DNA of 64,000 bases from CAVUXJ01 sp963814975. GTDB taxonomy: Bacteria; Acidobacteriota; Vicinamibacteria; Vicinamibacterales; CAVVIG01. Within the stretch, counting starts at the first letter, position 1. Each line of letters begins with the position of its first letter. The position numbers and the translations under genes were made by a program. The stretch is taken from assembly GCA_963814975.1 (NCBI GenBank), contig CAWFFB010000015.1:186001-250000 (forward strand), read 5' to 3'. This document shows, piece by piece, positions 52,255-60,732 of this stretch. A model generated the notes under the pieces. The model saw only the letters and a program-made list of their open reading frames with translations. It was not told where the DNA came from and made no database searches.

Positions 52255-53358
52255 ATGCTTCCCCGCCTCGCTCGAGCCGGCCTGACCGATATCGCCGAAA
52301 AACTCGAGGCCGGTGTTCGACTTGATCTCTCCGACGGGACGCGGCTCTTCGAGTCTCCCGATCTCCTGACCGTCGGATGGCTGGCCAACCGCGAGCGCGA
52401 GCGGCGCCACGGCGATCGCACGTATTTCAACCACAACATCCGGCTCGAAGCGACGAACGTGTGCGTCGCCAGTTGCCTGTTCTGCTCCTTCGCCCGCCTG
52501 AAACCGGGCGACCCGGGCGCTTACACGATGTCGCTCGAGGAAGCGTGGGAGAAGCTCCGTTCCCGCAGTCACCAGGCGCTCACCGAAGTCCACGTGGTGA
52601 ACGGGCTGCACCCGGATCTGCCGTTCGACTACTACACTGAGCTGCTGCGGGGCTTCAAACGGATCCGTCCGGACATCCACCTGAAGTGCTTCACCGCGGT
52701 CGAGATCGCGTTCTTTGCCGACTTGTATGGGAAGACCGACGAGCAGGTGCTCCGCGAGCTCATGGCCGCCGGGCTCGACTCGCTTCCAGGCGGAGGGGCG
52801 GAGATCTTCGCAGAACGGGTGCGGCGCAAGATCGCACACGACAAGTGCGGGACCGACCGATACCTCGATATACACCGCATCGCGCATCGTCTGGGCCTGC
52901 GCTCGAACGTGACGATGCTCTATGGTCACATCGAAACGGCGGCGGAGCGGGTCGACCACATGCTCCGGGCGCGCACGCTTCAGGACGAGACGGGCGGGTT
53001 CCAGGCCTTCATCCCGCTCGCATTTCATCCCGACAATAATCAGATGCGGAAGCTGCCGCCGCCGAGCGCCACCGACACCCTGCGGGTGCATGCGGTCGCC
53101 CGTCTGATGCTCGACAACATTCCACATGTGAAGGCGTTCTGGATTGCGACGGGTATCGAGGTGGCACAGACCGCGCTGTGGTTCGGCGTGGACGATCTCG
53201 ACGGGACCGTGCAGGAGGAGAAGATTTACCATATGGCTGGGGCGCGCACGCCCGTGTCGATGACGACACGGGAAATCGCCCGGCTTGTCAGGGCTGCCGG
53301 CCGCGAGCCGATCGAGCGGGACACCCTCTATCGAACCGTGGCGCGGGCGGCGTCGTAG
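52255..53358 (+). CDS. mqnE: Aminofutalosine synthase (radical SAM)
   Basis: A 367-residue radical SAM enzyme: NHNIRLEATNVCVASCLFCS with the CxxxCxxC cluster motif, EVHVVNGLHPDLPFDYYTEL, ELMAAGLDSLPGGGAEIFAE, and LRSNVTMLYGHIETAAERVD, IPLAFHPDNNQM. It joins carboxyvinyloxybenzoate to SAM-derived adenosine to give aminofutalosine, early in futalosine-type menaquinone synthesis. Partner of mqnD in this window; mqnA, mqnB and mqnC are not seen. Confidence 0.93.
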   Translation: MLPRLARAGLTDIAEKLEAGVRLDLSDGTRLFESPDLLTVGWLANRERERRHGDRTYFNHNIRLEATNVCVASCLFCSFARLKPGDPGAYTMSLEEAWEKLRSRSHQALTEVHVVNGLHPDLPFDYYTELLRGFKRIRPDIHLKCFTAVEIAFFADLYGKTDEQVLRELMAAGLDSLPGGGAEIFAERVRRKIAHDKCGTDRYLDIHRIAHRLGLRSNVTMLYGHIETAAERVDHMLRARTLQDETGGFQAFIPLAFHPDNNQMRKLPPPSATDTLRVHAVARLMLDNIPHVKAFWIATGIEVAQTALWFGVDDLDGTVQEEKIYHMAGARTPVSMTTREIARLVRAAGREPIERDTLYRTVARAAS

Positions 53359-53405
53359 AAGGTCGGGGGAATGCCGAAGCCGGGGTCGGTGTTATACTTA
53401 TAGCG

Positions 53406-53443
53406 GCCAAGCTTCGTGAAGGATTGACGGGGCTTGGCTTTTT
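53406..53443 (+). terminator. Intrinsic terminator or attenuator upstream of nadA
   Basis: GCCAAGC and GCTTGGC form a 7-bp stem around a 19-nt loop, followed at once by TTTTT. A TATACT box lies just before it (53393-53398). It may end mqnE transcription or act as a leader attenuator for nadA, whose start is 47 bases further on. Confidence 0.5.
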
Positions 53444-53490
53444 CGTGACCCGCGCTTGCGAAAAGTTTCACAAAGCGCACAGGAACCTCA

Positions 53491-54621
53491 ATGCTGCTTC
53501 CAGTTCTCACGGCTTACGAGAAGGAGCACCTGGCCGAACGGCAGGCGTTGCCCGAGCGCTACATCGGCCTCACCGATGCGGAGATGGACGTCCGCATCGC
53601 CGCCGCCAGAGCCGCGCTGGGCCGCCGGCTCGTCATCCTCGGCCATCACTATCAGCGTGACGAGGTGATCAAGTTCGCCGACTATACCGGCGACTCGTAC
53701 AAGCTCGCTCAACAGGTCGGCAGACATCAGGACGCCGAGTTCATCGTTTTTTGCGGCGTCCATTTCATGGCGGAAAGCGCCGATGTGTTGAGCGGCGAGC
53801 ATCAGCAGGTGATTCTGCCGGATCTCGCCGCCGGATGCTCGATGGCCGACATGGTCGATCCCGAGCAGCTCGAGATGTGCTGGAACGACCTCGATCAGAT
53901 GGGGATCTCTCCGGTCGTGCCGGTCACCTACATCAATTCCGCGGCCTCGATCAAGGCGTTCTGCGGCGAACGGGGCGGCGTGGTCTGCACGTCGTCGAAC
54001 GCCGCAGCGACGTTGAAGTGGGCCTGGGAGCGCGGCGAGCGGATTCTGTTCCTGCCGGACCAGCATCTGGGCCGCAACACAGCTTACAAGATGGGTGTGC
54101 CGCTCGATCAGATGGTCGTGTGGGATCCGAACGAGATCTGGGGCGGTCTCGAACCAGAGGCGGTGAACCAGGCGCGCATCATCCTGTGGAACGGCCACTG
54201 CTCGGTGCACACGCGCTTCACCGTGCGGCAGATCGAGAACATCCGGACGCAGAATCCTGGCGTTCGCGTGATCGTCCACCCCGAAGTGCCGTGGGAGGTC
54301 GTGCAGGCAGCCGACGACTCGGGGTCGACCGAGTACATCATCAACCAGGTGAAGGCGAGTCCGATCGGATCGGTCTGGGCGGTCGGCACCGAGATTCACC
54401 TGGTCAGCCGCCTCGGGCGCGACGTCGCTCCGGATCGCACCGTTCTGTCACTCGATCAATTCGGGTGCCTCTGCTCGACGATGTTCCGCGTGTCACCCAA
54501 TCACCTGCTGTGGATCCTCGAGGGGCTGGTGGCCGGCGATGTGCACAACCGGATCGTCGTGCCCTCAGACCAGAAGCGCTGGACGAAGGTCGCCCTCGAT
54601 CGCATGCTGTCCATCCAATAG
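53491..54621 (+). CDS. nadA: Quinolinate synthase A
   Basis: A 376-residue [4Fe-4S] enzyme: RRLVILGHHYQRDEVIKFAD, FCGVHFMAESADVLSGEHQQ, LPDLAAGCSMADM, NGHCSVHTRFT and LDQFGCLCSTMFRVSPNHLL supply the three cluster cysteines. It condenses iminoaspartate with dihydroxyacetone phosphate to give quinolinate for NAD. This is the longer NadA form. nadB and nadC are not in the window. Confidence 0.94.
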   Translation: MLLPVLTAYEKEHLAERQALPERYIGLTDAEMDVRIAAARAALGRRLVILGHHYQRDEVIKFADYTGDSYKLAQQVGRHQDAEFIVFCGVHFMAESADVLSGEHQQVILPDLAAGCSMADMVDPEQLEMCWNDLDQMGISPVVPVTYINSAASIKAFCGERGGVVCTSSNAAATLKWAWERGERILFLPDQHLGRNTAYKMGVPLDQMVVWDPNEIWGGLEPEAVNQARIILWNGHCSVHTRFTVRQIENIRTQNPGVRVIVHPEVPWEVVQAADDSGSTEYIINQVKASPIGSVWAVGTEIHLVSRLGRDVAPDRTVLSLDQFGCLCSTMFRVSPNHLLWILEGLVAGDVHNRIVVPSDQKRWTKVALDRMLSIQ

Positions 54622-54684
54622 CCCTCCAGCTTGCCCTTCCGGGCGGGCAGAAGTACGATCCGCCGGTTCCACAATCGACCGGCT

Positions 54685-54719
54685 CTTCGCCAAGCTCAGG
54701 CCCTGAGCCAGGTTGAAGG
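54685..54719. repeat. Palindromic intergenic element (CTTCG..AAGCTCAGG type)
   Basis: CTTCGCCAAGCTCAGG is followed by CCTGAGCCAGGTTGAAGG, an imperfect palindrome with a perfect GCTCAGG-C-CCTGAGC core. Similar palindromes occur dispersed in many unrelated bacterial genomes, to my knowledge. One copy here, between nadA and sodA. Confidence 0.5.
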
Positions 54720-54739
54720 GCGACAAGGAGGAACGTTCG

Positions 54740-55340
54740 ATGGCTCACTCGCTTCCGCCGCTTCCGTACCCGTTAGATGCGCTCGAACCGCACATCGACG
54801 CAAAGACCATGGAGATTCATCACGGGAAACACCATGGGGCCTACGTCAACAACCTGAACGCCGCGCTGGAGAAGCATCCCGAGCTGCAGTCGAAAAGCGC
54901 CGAGGATCTGATCCGCGACATCAACAGCGTGCCGGAGGACATCCGTACCGCCGTCAGAAACAATGGTGGCGGTCATGTGAACCACACCATGTTCTGGCAG
55001 ATCATGGGACCGAACGCCGGCGGCGCGCCGACCGGCGCCATCGCGGACGCGATCACGTCCTCGTTCGGCAATTTCGAGTCACTCAAGGAGCAGCTCGCGA
55101 AGGCCGGCGTCGGTCGCTTCGGCAGCGGCTGGGCGTGGGTCGATCGACAACGGCGGCAAGCTGACGATCGAGAGCACCCCGAATCAGGACACCCCGATCA
55201 TGGAAGGCAAGAAAGTCGTGTTCGGGATCGACGTGTGGGAGCACGCGTATTATCTGAAGTATCAGAACCGCAGACCGGACTACATCGCCGCATGGTGGAA
55301 CGTCGTCAACTGGGCGGAAGTCAACAAGAGACTGCGCTGA
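54740..55340 (+). CDS. sodA: Fe/Mn superoxide dismutase (frameshifted)
   Basis: MAHSLPPLPYPLDALEPHID opens the protein, then IHHGKHHGAYVNNLN (first His ligand) and GGGHVNHTMFWQIM (second). After SGWAWV an indel near 55138-55146 moves to NGGKLTIESTPNQDTPIMEG and FGIDVWEHAYYLKYQNRRPD (Asp and His ligands), then WWNVVNWAEVNKRLR. It removes superoxide. AAGGAGGAA lies 6 bases before the ATG. About 200 residues, the normal size; no signal peptide, so cytoplasmic. Confidence 0.9.
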
Positions 55341-56128
55341 TCCTGTTCCTCTTCCTTTCACACCTCGGCCTGGGCATCGTCTTCACGCTCGTCTTCGTTT
55401 CGCGGGAAGCGGGCGTGAAGTTCTTTCGATTCAACATGGGTCTGGCGGCGGTGCTGATCGGGTTCGCCTTCGCGCTTCGTCCAGCGGACCAGGGCGGAGC
55501 GCCCGCCAGGATCGCTGTTTACGCGCTTGCGGCCGCCGAAGCGGCAATCGTGCTGTACTGGGCGACGGTCGGCCGCCTGCTCGCCCGCGTGCGTCCGGCG
55601 ATCGTCGCCACGGCCTGCATCGCCGGGCTGATCGCTCTCGTCGCGCAGGCTGTCGATGTCACCTCAGGGCGCCCGCCCACGATCCTGGGCCTGACAATCG
55701 CGAGCTTTCTGAGTTCGGCCGCTTTTCTGGGCGGCGCCTGCACGGCCATGATACTCGGACACTGGTACCTGGTCATTCCATCGCTGCCGGTTACGCACCT
55801 GCAGTCGATCGTCAAGCTGCATATGGCGTCGATGGTCGTGCGCGTCGCCGTTGTCACCGCCGCCGTCTTTTTCGCGATTGCGACGTGGCAGCCCGGCCTC
55901 GGTCCGAGCTTCCGGCATTACATTCTGTCGGTGAGCGGGGTGTTTTTCTGGCAGCGCGTTCTCTTCGGCCTGGCCGGTCCCGCGCTGCTGTCGTATCTCA
56001 CGTGGGAGACCGCAAAAATTCGTTCCACCCAGTCGGCGACGGGCATTCTGTACGTCGATTTCTTCACGGTCGTCGTCGGCGAGGTGCTGGCCAAGTATCT
56101 GCTGCTCGCGACGAGAGTCCCGGTGTAG
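55292..56128 (+). CDS. Multi-pass membrane protein of unknown function
   Basis: A protein of about 278 residues with seven to eight hydrophobic helices (LILFLFLSHLGLGIVFTLVF, GLAAVLIGFAFAL, ATACIAGLIALVAQAV, FLSSAAFLGGACTAMILGHW, VVTAAVFFAIATW, GVFFWQRVLFGLAGPALLSY). Conserved-looking GHWYLVIPSLPVTHLQSIVK sits in a loop. The ATG at 55292 overlaps the 3' end of sodA in another frame by 49 bp; no other good start is found before the first helix, so coupling to sodA is likely. Not a family I can name. Confidence 0.6.
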   Translation: MVERRQLGGSQQETALILFLFLSHLGLGIVFTLVFVSREAGVKFFRFNMGLAAVLIGFAFALRPADQGGAPARIAVYALAAAEAAIVLYWATVGRLLARVRPAIVATACIAGLIALVAQAVDVTSGRPPTILGLTIASFLSSAAFLGGACTAMILGHWYLVIPSLPVTHLQSIVKLHMASMVVRVAVVTAAVFFAIATWQPGLGPSFRHYILSVSGVFFWQRVLFGLAGPALLSYLTWETAKIRSTQSATGILYVDFFTVVVGEVLAKYLLLATRVPV

Positions 56129-56219
56129 TACACTCAAAAGTCCGCCGAAAGATGGGCGTTACGCGGGACCCGCGGTGAAAGCGTAGTGTCCGGCTCGAGC
56201 TGGACGTTTGCGGGCTGCA

Positions 56220-56326
56220 CCGCGGTCCGGAACCTGTGCAATCTCAGCCTACGAACCGCGTCAGGGCCGGAAGGCAGCAGCGCTAAGTAGATCCTGACAT
56301 GTGCCGCAGGCCCTTCCGGGCCGCGG
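56220..56326 (+). ncRNA. ffs: Signal recognition particle RNA (4.5S type)
   Basis: The Ffh-binding hairpin is clear: GTCAGGGCCGGAAGGCAGCA, then GCGCTAAGTAGATCCTGAC. Outside it CCGCGGTCCGGAACCTG pairs with CAGGCCCTTCCGGGCCGCGG to form the long stem, setting ends at about 56220 and 56326 (107 nt). It guides membrane proteins to the translocon. The dnaX start codon is 17 bases downstream. Confidence 0.92.
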
Positions 56327-56343
56327 TTCAGTCCGTACCCCAG

Positions 56344-58017
56344 ATGCCCTACCAAGTCATCGCTCGCAAGTGGCGGCCGCAGAAGTTCGACGATATCGTC
56401 GGGCAGCAGGCGGTGACGCGAACGCTTCGGAACGCTCTGGCGAGCGGGCGTCTGGCCCAGGCATTTGTCTTCGCCGGGCCGCGGGGCGTCGGGAAGACCA
56501 CCACCGCGCGCATTCTCGCGCGGGCATTGAACTGCCAGAACGGCCCCACACCCGACCCGTGCGGGACCTGCGATGCCTGCAAGGAAATTGCCGACGGGCG
56601 CGACATCGATGTCCTCGAGATCGACGCAGCCACCCACACCGGCATCGACAACGTCCGTGAAGTGATCATCAACGGCCTTTCGATCGTGCCGGTGAGGAAC
56701 CGCTACAAGGTGTTCATCATCGACGAGGTCCACCAGCTCTCCACGCAGTCGTTCAACGCGCTGTTGAAATCGATCGAGGAGCCGCCGCCGCACGTGATCT
56801 TCATGATGGCGACCACCGAGCTCGAGAAAATTCCGGAGACGGTGCTGTCCCGCTCCCAGGTCTACGAGTTCCGCTCGATTGGGACCAAGGCGATCGCCGA
56901 TCAGCTCCGGCGGATCGTCGATGCCGAAGGCATTCAGGTCGGGGATGATTCGCTGCAGCTCATCGCTCGCGATGGCGAGGGCAGCATGCGCGACGCGCAG
57001 AGCAAGCTCGATCAGGTCATTGCGTTCACCGGGAGCACGATCGGCAGCGACGACGTGGGAGCGGTGCTCGGGCTCGTCGGCCGCGACCTCGTGCTCGATA
57101 CGGTTCAGGCCGTCGCCGATGAAGATCTGCCCGCCGCGTTTCTGCTGGCGGGCCGATCGGTCGACATGGGCTACGATTTGCGGCTCGTGTGCCGCGAGCT
57201 GTCGCGCGTCGTGCGCGATCTGCTGGTGCTCTCCGTCGACCCGACTCGTGCCCAGGATCCGGAGATCGCAGGAGAAGGAGAGCGCGAGCGGCTCAAGATG
57301 CTGGCCGGCCGCTTCTCGCGCGAGGACCTGCTCCGCGCGTTCGACCTGTTGACGCGCGCGGAGGCCGACATTCGCACCGCCGCCCAGCCGCGCTATCACC
57401 TGGAGATGGCGTTGCTCCGCTGGATGCACCTCCGGAAGCTCATCTCGATCGAGGACCTGATCGCAGGTCTTCCCGTGACGGGCAAGCCTCCCACGGCTCC
57501 GTCATCCGGCCGCACTCCAGAGCGGCCCGCGGCCACGACCTCGGCGGCGGGGTCGACCCCCATGCGGACTGCGCCGGCACCAGCGCCGACGCTGCCGCCG
57601 TCTCCGCCGGCACCGACCGCGCCTGGTGACGCCGGATTCAAGGACGCGCTGCTGGCCGAGATCCGGAAATCCAAGGCAGTCTTCTACAATACCGTGGTCG
57701 CGCAGGCGCAGAAGATCGAGGTGCAGGCCACCCGGGTGTCGTTCACCTTCTCTTCCGCACAGCGGACGCTGCGCGATGTCTTCGAGCAGAACCGGCCGTG
57801 GCTCGAATCGCTCGCGCAGCAGGTGACCGGCCGGCAGATCGCCGTCACGAGTGCTCAGAGCCCTGAACCCGGCACCGCTGGCGCTCAGCCCGTCTTGGAG
57901 GCGCCGGTGAAGACCGACAGGAAGTCGACTCTCAAGGAGCAGGCGCTGGCGGATGCGAGCGTTCAGGCGCTGCTCGAAGTGTTTCCAGCAGAAATCCGGG
58001 ACGTCGAGGAAATGTGA
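56344..58017 (+). CDS. dnaX: DNA polymerase III subunits gamma/tau
   Basis: A 557-residue clamp-loader ATPase: MPYQVIARKWRPQKFDDIVG, FAGPRGVGKTTTARILARAL, the zinc cysteines CQNGPTPDPCGTCDACK, VFIIDEVHQLSTQSFNALLK, MATTELEKIPETVLSRSQ (SRC-like box with Gln). A Pro/Ala-rich linker at about 390-445 leads to a tau-like C-terminal domain (DALLAEIRKSKAVFYNTVVA). The true start at 56344 is 15 codons inside a longer frame that overlaps the SRP RNA. Confidence 0.93.
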   Translation: MPYQVIARKWRPQKFDDIVGQQAVTRTLRNALASGRLAQAFVFAGPRGVGKTTTARILARALNCQNGPTPDPCGTCDACKEIADGRDIDVLEIDAATHTGIDNVREVIINGLSIVPVRNRYKVFIIDEVHQLSTQSFNALLKSIEEPPPHVIFMMATTELEKIPETVLSRSQVYEFRSIGTKAIADQLRRIVDAEGIQVGDDSLQLIARDGEGSMRDAQSKLDQVIAFTGSTIGSDDVGAVLGLVGRDLVLDTVQAVADEDLPAAFLLAGRSVDMGYDLRLVCRELSRVVRDLLVLSVDPTRAQDPEIAGEGERERLKMLAGRFSREDLLRAFDLLTRAEADIRTAAQPRYHLEMALLRWMHLRKLISIEDLIAGLPVTGKPPTAPSSGRTPERPAATTSAAGSTPMRTAPAPAPTLPPSPPAPTAPGDAGFKDALLAEIRKSKAVFYNTVVAQAQKIEVQATRVSFTFSSAQRTLRDVFEQNRPWLESLAQQVTGRQIAVTSAQSPEPGTAGAQPVLEAPVKTDRKSTLKEQALADASVQALLEVFPAEIRDVEEM

Positions 58018-58031
58018 ACAGCGAGCGTACC

Positions 58032-58319
58032 ATGAACATTCAGCAGATGATGAAGCAGGCGCAGCAGATGCAGGAGCGCCTGCAGAAGCAGATGGCGGAG
58101 CTCAAAGTCGAGGCCAGTGCGGGCGGCGGCATGGTCACGGTGGTCGTCAACGGCTCGAAGCAGATTCAGTCGCTCAAGATCGATCCGGAGGTGGTCTCGA
58201 AGGAGGATGTCGAGATGCTTCAGGACCTGATTGTCGCGGCCGTCAACGATGCCCAGCGCAAGGTCGACGAGGAAATGGCGCAGAAAATGGGCGGCATGAT
58301 GCCGGGTTTCAAACTGTGA
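58032..58319 (+). CDS. ybaB: YbaB/EbfC nucleoid-associated protein
   Basis: A 95-residue protein: MNIQQMMKQAQQMQERLQKQ, MAELKVEASAGGGMVTVVVN, GSKQIQSLKIDPEVVSKEDV and DAQRKVDEEMAQKMGGMMPG. It binds DNA as a dimer. The start is ATG 58032; a GTG at 58014 overlapping the dnaX stop is the alternative. Order dnaX-ybaB-recR is conserved in many bacteria. Confidence 0.92.
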   Translation: MNIQQMMKQAQQMQERLQKQMAELKVEASAGGGMVTVVVNGSKQIQSLKIDPEVVSKEDVEMLQDLIVAAVNDAQRKVDEEMAQKMGGMMPGFKL

Positions 58320-58321
58320 AC

Positions 58322-58432
58322 GCTGTAAGTCTGAAACCTGAAGTCTGAAACCTGATCAGACTTCAGATTTGAGGTTTGAGACTCGCGGCCTGTTCAGACT
58401 TGAGATTTCAGACTTGAGACTTGAGAGTCTTC
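58322..58432. repeat. Inverted heptad array between ybaB and recR
   Basis: Forward AGTCTGA, AACCTGA, AGTCTGA, AACCTGA (58327-58354) meet reverse TCAGACT, TCAGATT, TGAGGTT, TGAGACT directly. After a 10-base break a second reverse run follows: TCAGACT, TGAGATT, TCAGACT, TGAGACT, TGAGAGT. It is the longest array in the window and lies within the dnaX-ybaB-recR gene set. Confidence 0.88.
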
Positions 58433-58442
58433 TTATTACCCG

Positions 58443-59036
58443 ATGCCCCTACCCGACCCCTTCGTCAGACTGATCGAGGAACTGCAGCGCCTCCCCGGTA
58501 TCGGGCCGAAGGGTGCTCAGCGGCTCGCCTTTTTCCTGCTCAAGACCCCACGCGAGCAGACCGATCAGCTCGTCAATGCGATTCACGACGTGAAGGAACG
58601 CATCACCTATTGCTCCGAGTGCAGCAACATCACCGATTCTGACCCGTGCGCCTATTGCCGAAACGAGGACCGCGATCATCACGTGATCTGTGTCGTCGAA
58701 GAGCCGCAGAACGTCGCGGTCATCGAGAAGACACGTGAGTTCAAGGGCGTCTACCACGTCCTGATGGGCGCGCTGTCGCCGCTGCAGGGCATCGGACCCG
58801 ACGAGCTCAAGATCAAGGGCCTGCTCGCGCGCATCGGCGACGGCGTTTCCGAGGTGATTCTCGCCACGAACCCGAACGTGGAAGGCGAAGCCACCGCGAT
58901 CTACCTGGCGCGGCTGCTCAAGCCGCTCGGCGTCCGCGTGACGCGCATCGCCATGGGCGTGCCGGTCGGCAGCGACCTTGAGTACGCCGACGAGGTGACA
59001 ATGCATAAGGCGCTCGAGGGACGGCGCGAGGTCTAG
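58443..59036 (+). CDS. recR: Recombination mediator protein RecR
   Basis: A 197-residue protein: LIEELQRLPGIGPKGAQRLA (HhH), YCSECSNITDSDPCAYCRNE (four-Cys zinc finger), VICVVEEPQNVAVIEKTREF and HVLMGALSPLQGIGPDELKI (TOPRIM). It helps load RecA with RecF and RecO at gaps. The start codon is 11 bases after the heptad array. Confidence 0.95.
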   Translation: MPLPDPFVRLIEELQRLPGIGPKGAQRLAFFLLKTPREQTDQLVNAIHDVKERITYCSECSNITDSDPCAYCRNEDRDHHVICVVEEPQNVAVIEKTREFKGVYHVLMGALSPLQGIGPDELKIKGLLARIGDGVSEVILATNPNVEGEATAIYLARLLKPLGVRVTRIAMGVPVGSDLEYADEVTMHKALEGRREV

Positions 59037-59044
59037 CCCACGTG

Positions 59045-59656
59045 ATGCTGCCGCACGGGTACGAGCTGCCAGCCGCTGTCTTCCTCGTCGTGAGCGGAGC
59101 GCTCACCTGTTTTGCCGGGTACAGACTGTTCCGGATCGTTCTCGCCATCTACGGGCTCATTCTCGGCGCCATGCTGGCAAGCTCGATTGTCGGTGTCAGC
59201 AACACTCTCGGGATGGTGGTGGCGGCTCTCGCGGGCGGCGTGGTCGGCGCGCTGATCCTGGTCCTCGCGTATTTCATCGGGATCGCACTCGCCGGCGCCG
59301 GCCTTGGTGCGCTGGTCACGCACATGATCTGGAGCCAGATCGCGAACGAGGATCCGGCCGCGTTGGCGATCGCGCTGGCGTCCATGGCGGGGGCGGTTTC
59401 GGCGATGCTTCTGCAGCGCTACGTCATCGTCGTTTCCACCGCGTTCGCCGGGGCATGGACCATCCTGGTTGGCGCAGTCGCGATTGCCGGCGACCTCGCC
59501 AACCGAAGTACCGTTCATGCCGCGCCAGGCGGCGATCCGTGGATTCTCTACCCGCTCAGTCCGGCACCGGGCCAGCGATGGGTACCGGTGGCGTGGGTGA
59601 TTCTCGGTGTCATTGGCACCGCAGTCCAACTCGGCATTACCGCTAAGAAGCGCTGA
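59045..59656 (+). CDS. DUF4203-like multi-pass membrane protein
   Basis: A 203-residue protein with seven hydrophobic helices, including AAVFLVVSGALTCFAGYRLF, GGVVGALILVLAYFIGIALA, LGALVTHMIWSQI and AWVILGVIGTAVQLG, ending in KKR. The pattern resembles DUF4203/TMEM198-like proteins. Function unknown. It starts 8 bases after recR (an in-frame GTG at 59042 is also possible). Confidence 0.65.
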   Translation: MLPHGYELPAAVFLVVSGALTCFAGYRLFRIVLAIYGLILGAMLASSIVGVSNTLGMVVAALAGGVVGALILVLAYFIGIALAGAGLGALVTHMIWSQIANEDPAALAIALASMAGAVSAMLLQRYVIVVSTAFAGAWTILVGAVAIAGDLANRSTVHAAPGGDPWILYPLSPAPGQRWVPVAWVILGVIGTAVQLGITAKKR

Positions 59657-59744
59657 TCCTGTCGGGCGCCCTCCGCGGCACGGCACGTGCACGTCTCCTG
59701 AGGTTCGGCTGTGGTTCTCACGCAGCCGACATTGGAGGACGGAA

Positions 59745-60488
59745 ATGGCAATGCGCGTTACATGGCTCGTCGTCGTCGCCGCTCTTGCAGTCGGGTGTGA
59801 GCAGCGCAGCGCTCAGCCCGCAGGTGCTGACCAGGGGGCAGGTGCACTACCAGGCGAAAGCGCGCAGCCGCGTGATGCCGCGGTGCCGCCGGCGGCGGCG
59901 CGCGACAACTCGGCTCCCTCAACCCTCGACAAGATCGTGGCAGCGGTGACGCCGAAGGCAGAGTTCAAGGAAGTCACGATCCCGAGCGGAACGGCCGTCG
60001 ACCTCACGCTTGAAACAGCTGTCGGGTCGGATAGCAGCAGGATCGAGGACACGGTTCGGGCGACAGTCTCGAAGCCGATCATGATTGCCGGTCTCACGGC
60101 GGTGCCAGTTGGCTCCCAAGCGGTCGGGGCCGTCACCGGCGCAGAGCAGTCGGGCAAGGTGAAGGGGCGGGCGTCGATCTCATTGCGATTCAACCGGCTG
60201 ACGACGTGGGATGAGACCCAGGAGATCAGTACGGCGCGGATCTCGCGTCAGGCAGCGACCACCAAGCGGAAGGACGCGACGAAGATCGGGATTGGCGCCG
60301 GAGCGGGCGCAGTGATTGGCGCAATCGCGGGCGGCAAGAAGGGTGCGGCGATCGGCACCGCGGTCGGCGCCGGTGGCGGGACGGGCGTCGTCCTCGCGAC
60401 ACGGGGCGAAGAGGTGCGGCTCGGCGTCGGGGCGTCGCTCCGGACCACGCTTCAGGAGCCGCTCACGGTCCGCGTTCCCGTCGAATAG
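59745..60488 (+). CDS. Putative lipoprotein with a glycine zipper
   Basis: A 247-residue protein. The signal VTWLVVVAALAVGC ends in a lipobox Cys. A Pro/Ala-rich linker leads to a beta domain (VTIPSGTAVDLTLETAVGSD, DTVRATVSKPIMIAGLTAVP, GRASISLRFNRLTTWDE) like SH3/LPS-transport-type folds, then a glycine zipper (IGIGAGAGAVIGAIAGGKKG, IGTAVGAGGGTGVVLATRG) able to insert in a membrane. GGAGGACGGAA precedes the ATG at 59745. Outer-membrane periplasmic face by inference. Confidence 0.7.
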   Translation: MAMRVTWLVVVAALAVGCEQRSAQPAGADQGAGALPGESAQPRDAAVPPAAARDNSAPSTLDKIVAAVTPKAEFKEVTIPSGTAVDLTLETAVGSDSSRIEDTVRATVSKPIMIAGLTAVPVGSQAVGAVTGAEQSGKVKGRASISLRFNRLTTWDETQEISTARISRQAATTKRKDATKIGIGAGAGAVIGAIAGGKKGAAIGTAVGAGGGTGVVLATRGEEVRLGVGASLRTTLQEPLTVRVPVE

Positions 60489-60582
60489 ACTCGCGCGTTC
60501 GAATACCTGTCAGAAACGTCTCCGCACCCGACGTGCGCAACACGTCGACGCCGGAGGTCTATCATCGTGTGCAGCGCGCTGA

Positions 60583-60612
60583 TTGACGCTTTTTCAGGGA
60601 TTGCGGTACCAT
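60583..60612 (+). promoter_or_regulatory. Promoter of tRNA-Asn
   Basis: TTGACG (60583-60588) and TACCAT (60607-60612) are separated by 18 bases, 26 bases before the tRNA begins. The elements are close to sigma-70 consensus. The rest of the 150-base gap from the lipoprotein gene shows nothing further. Confidence 0.55.
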
Positions 60613-60638
60613 TGCTGTTCGCTCCTCGCCCTTGTCAT

Positions 60639-60713
60639 TCCTCAGTAGCTCAACGGCAGAGCATCCGGCTGTTAACCGGAGGGTTGCTGGTTCGAATCCA
60701 GCCTGAGGAGCCA
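60639..60713 (+). tRNA. tRNA-Asn (anticodon GTT), CCA encoded
   Basis: Acceptor arms TCCTCAG and CTGAGGA pair over 7 bp. The D arm is AGCTCAACGGCAGAGC, the anticodon stem-loop TCCGG-CTGTTAA-CCGGA with anticodon GTT at 60671-60673, and the T arm GCTGG-TTCGAAT-CCAGC. Discriminator G and an encoded CCA finish it. A typical attachment site for integrases: an integrase gene pointing at it lies 1.3 kb downstream. Confidence 0.95.
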
Positions 60714-60732
60714 ATCTCCAGGGTCCATTCTG

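Noticed and set aside
56299..56343. Earlier ATG for dnaX at 56299
   Set aside because: It lies inside the SRP RNA stem; the conserved DnaX N-terminus begins at 56344.
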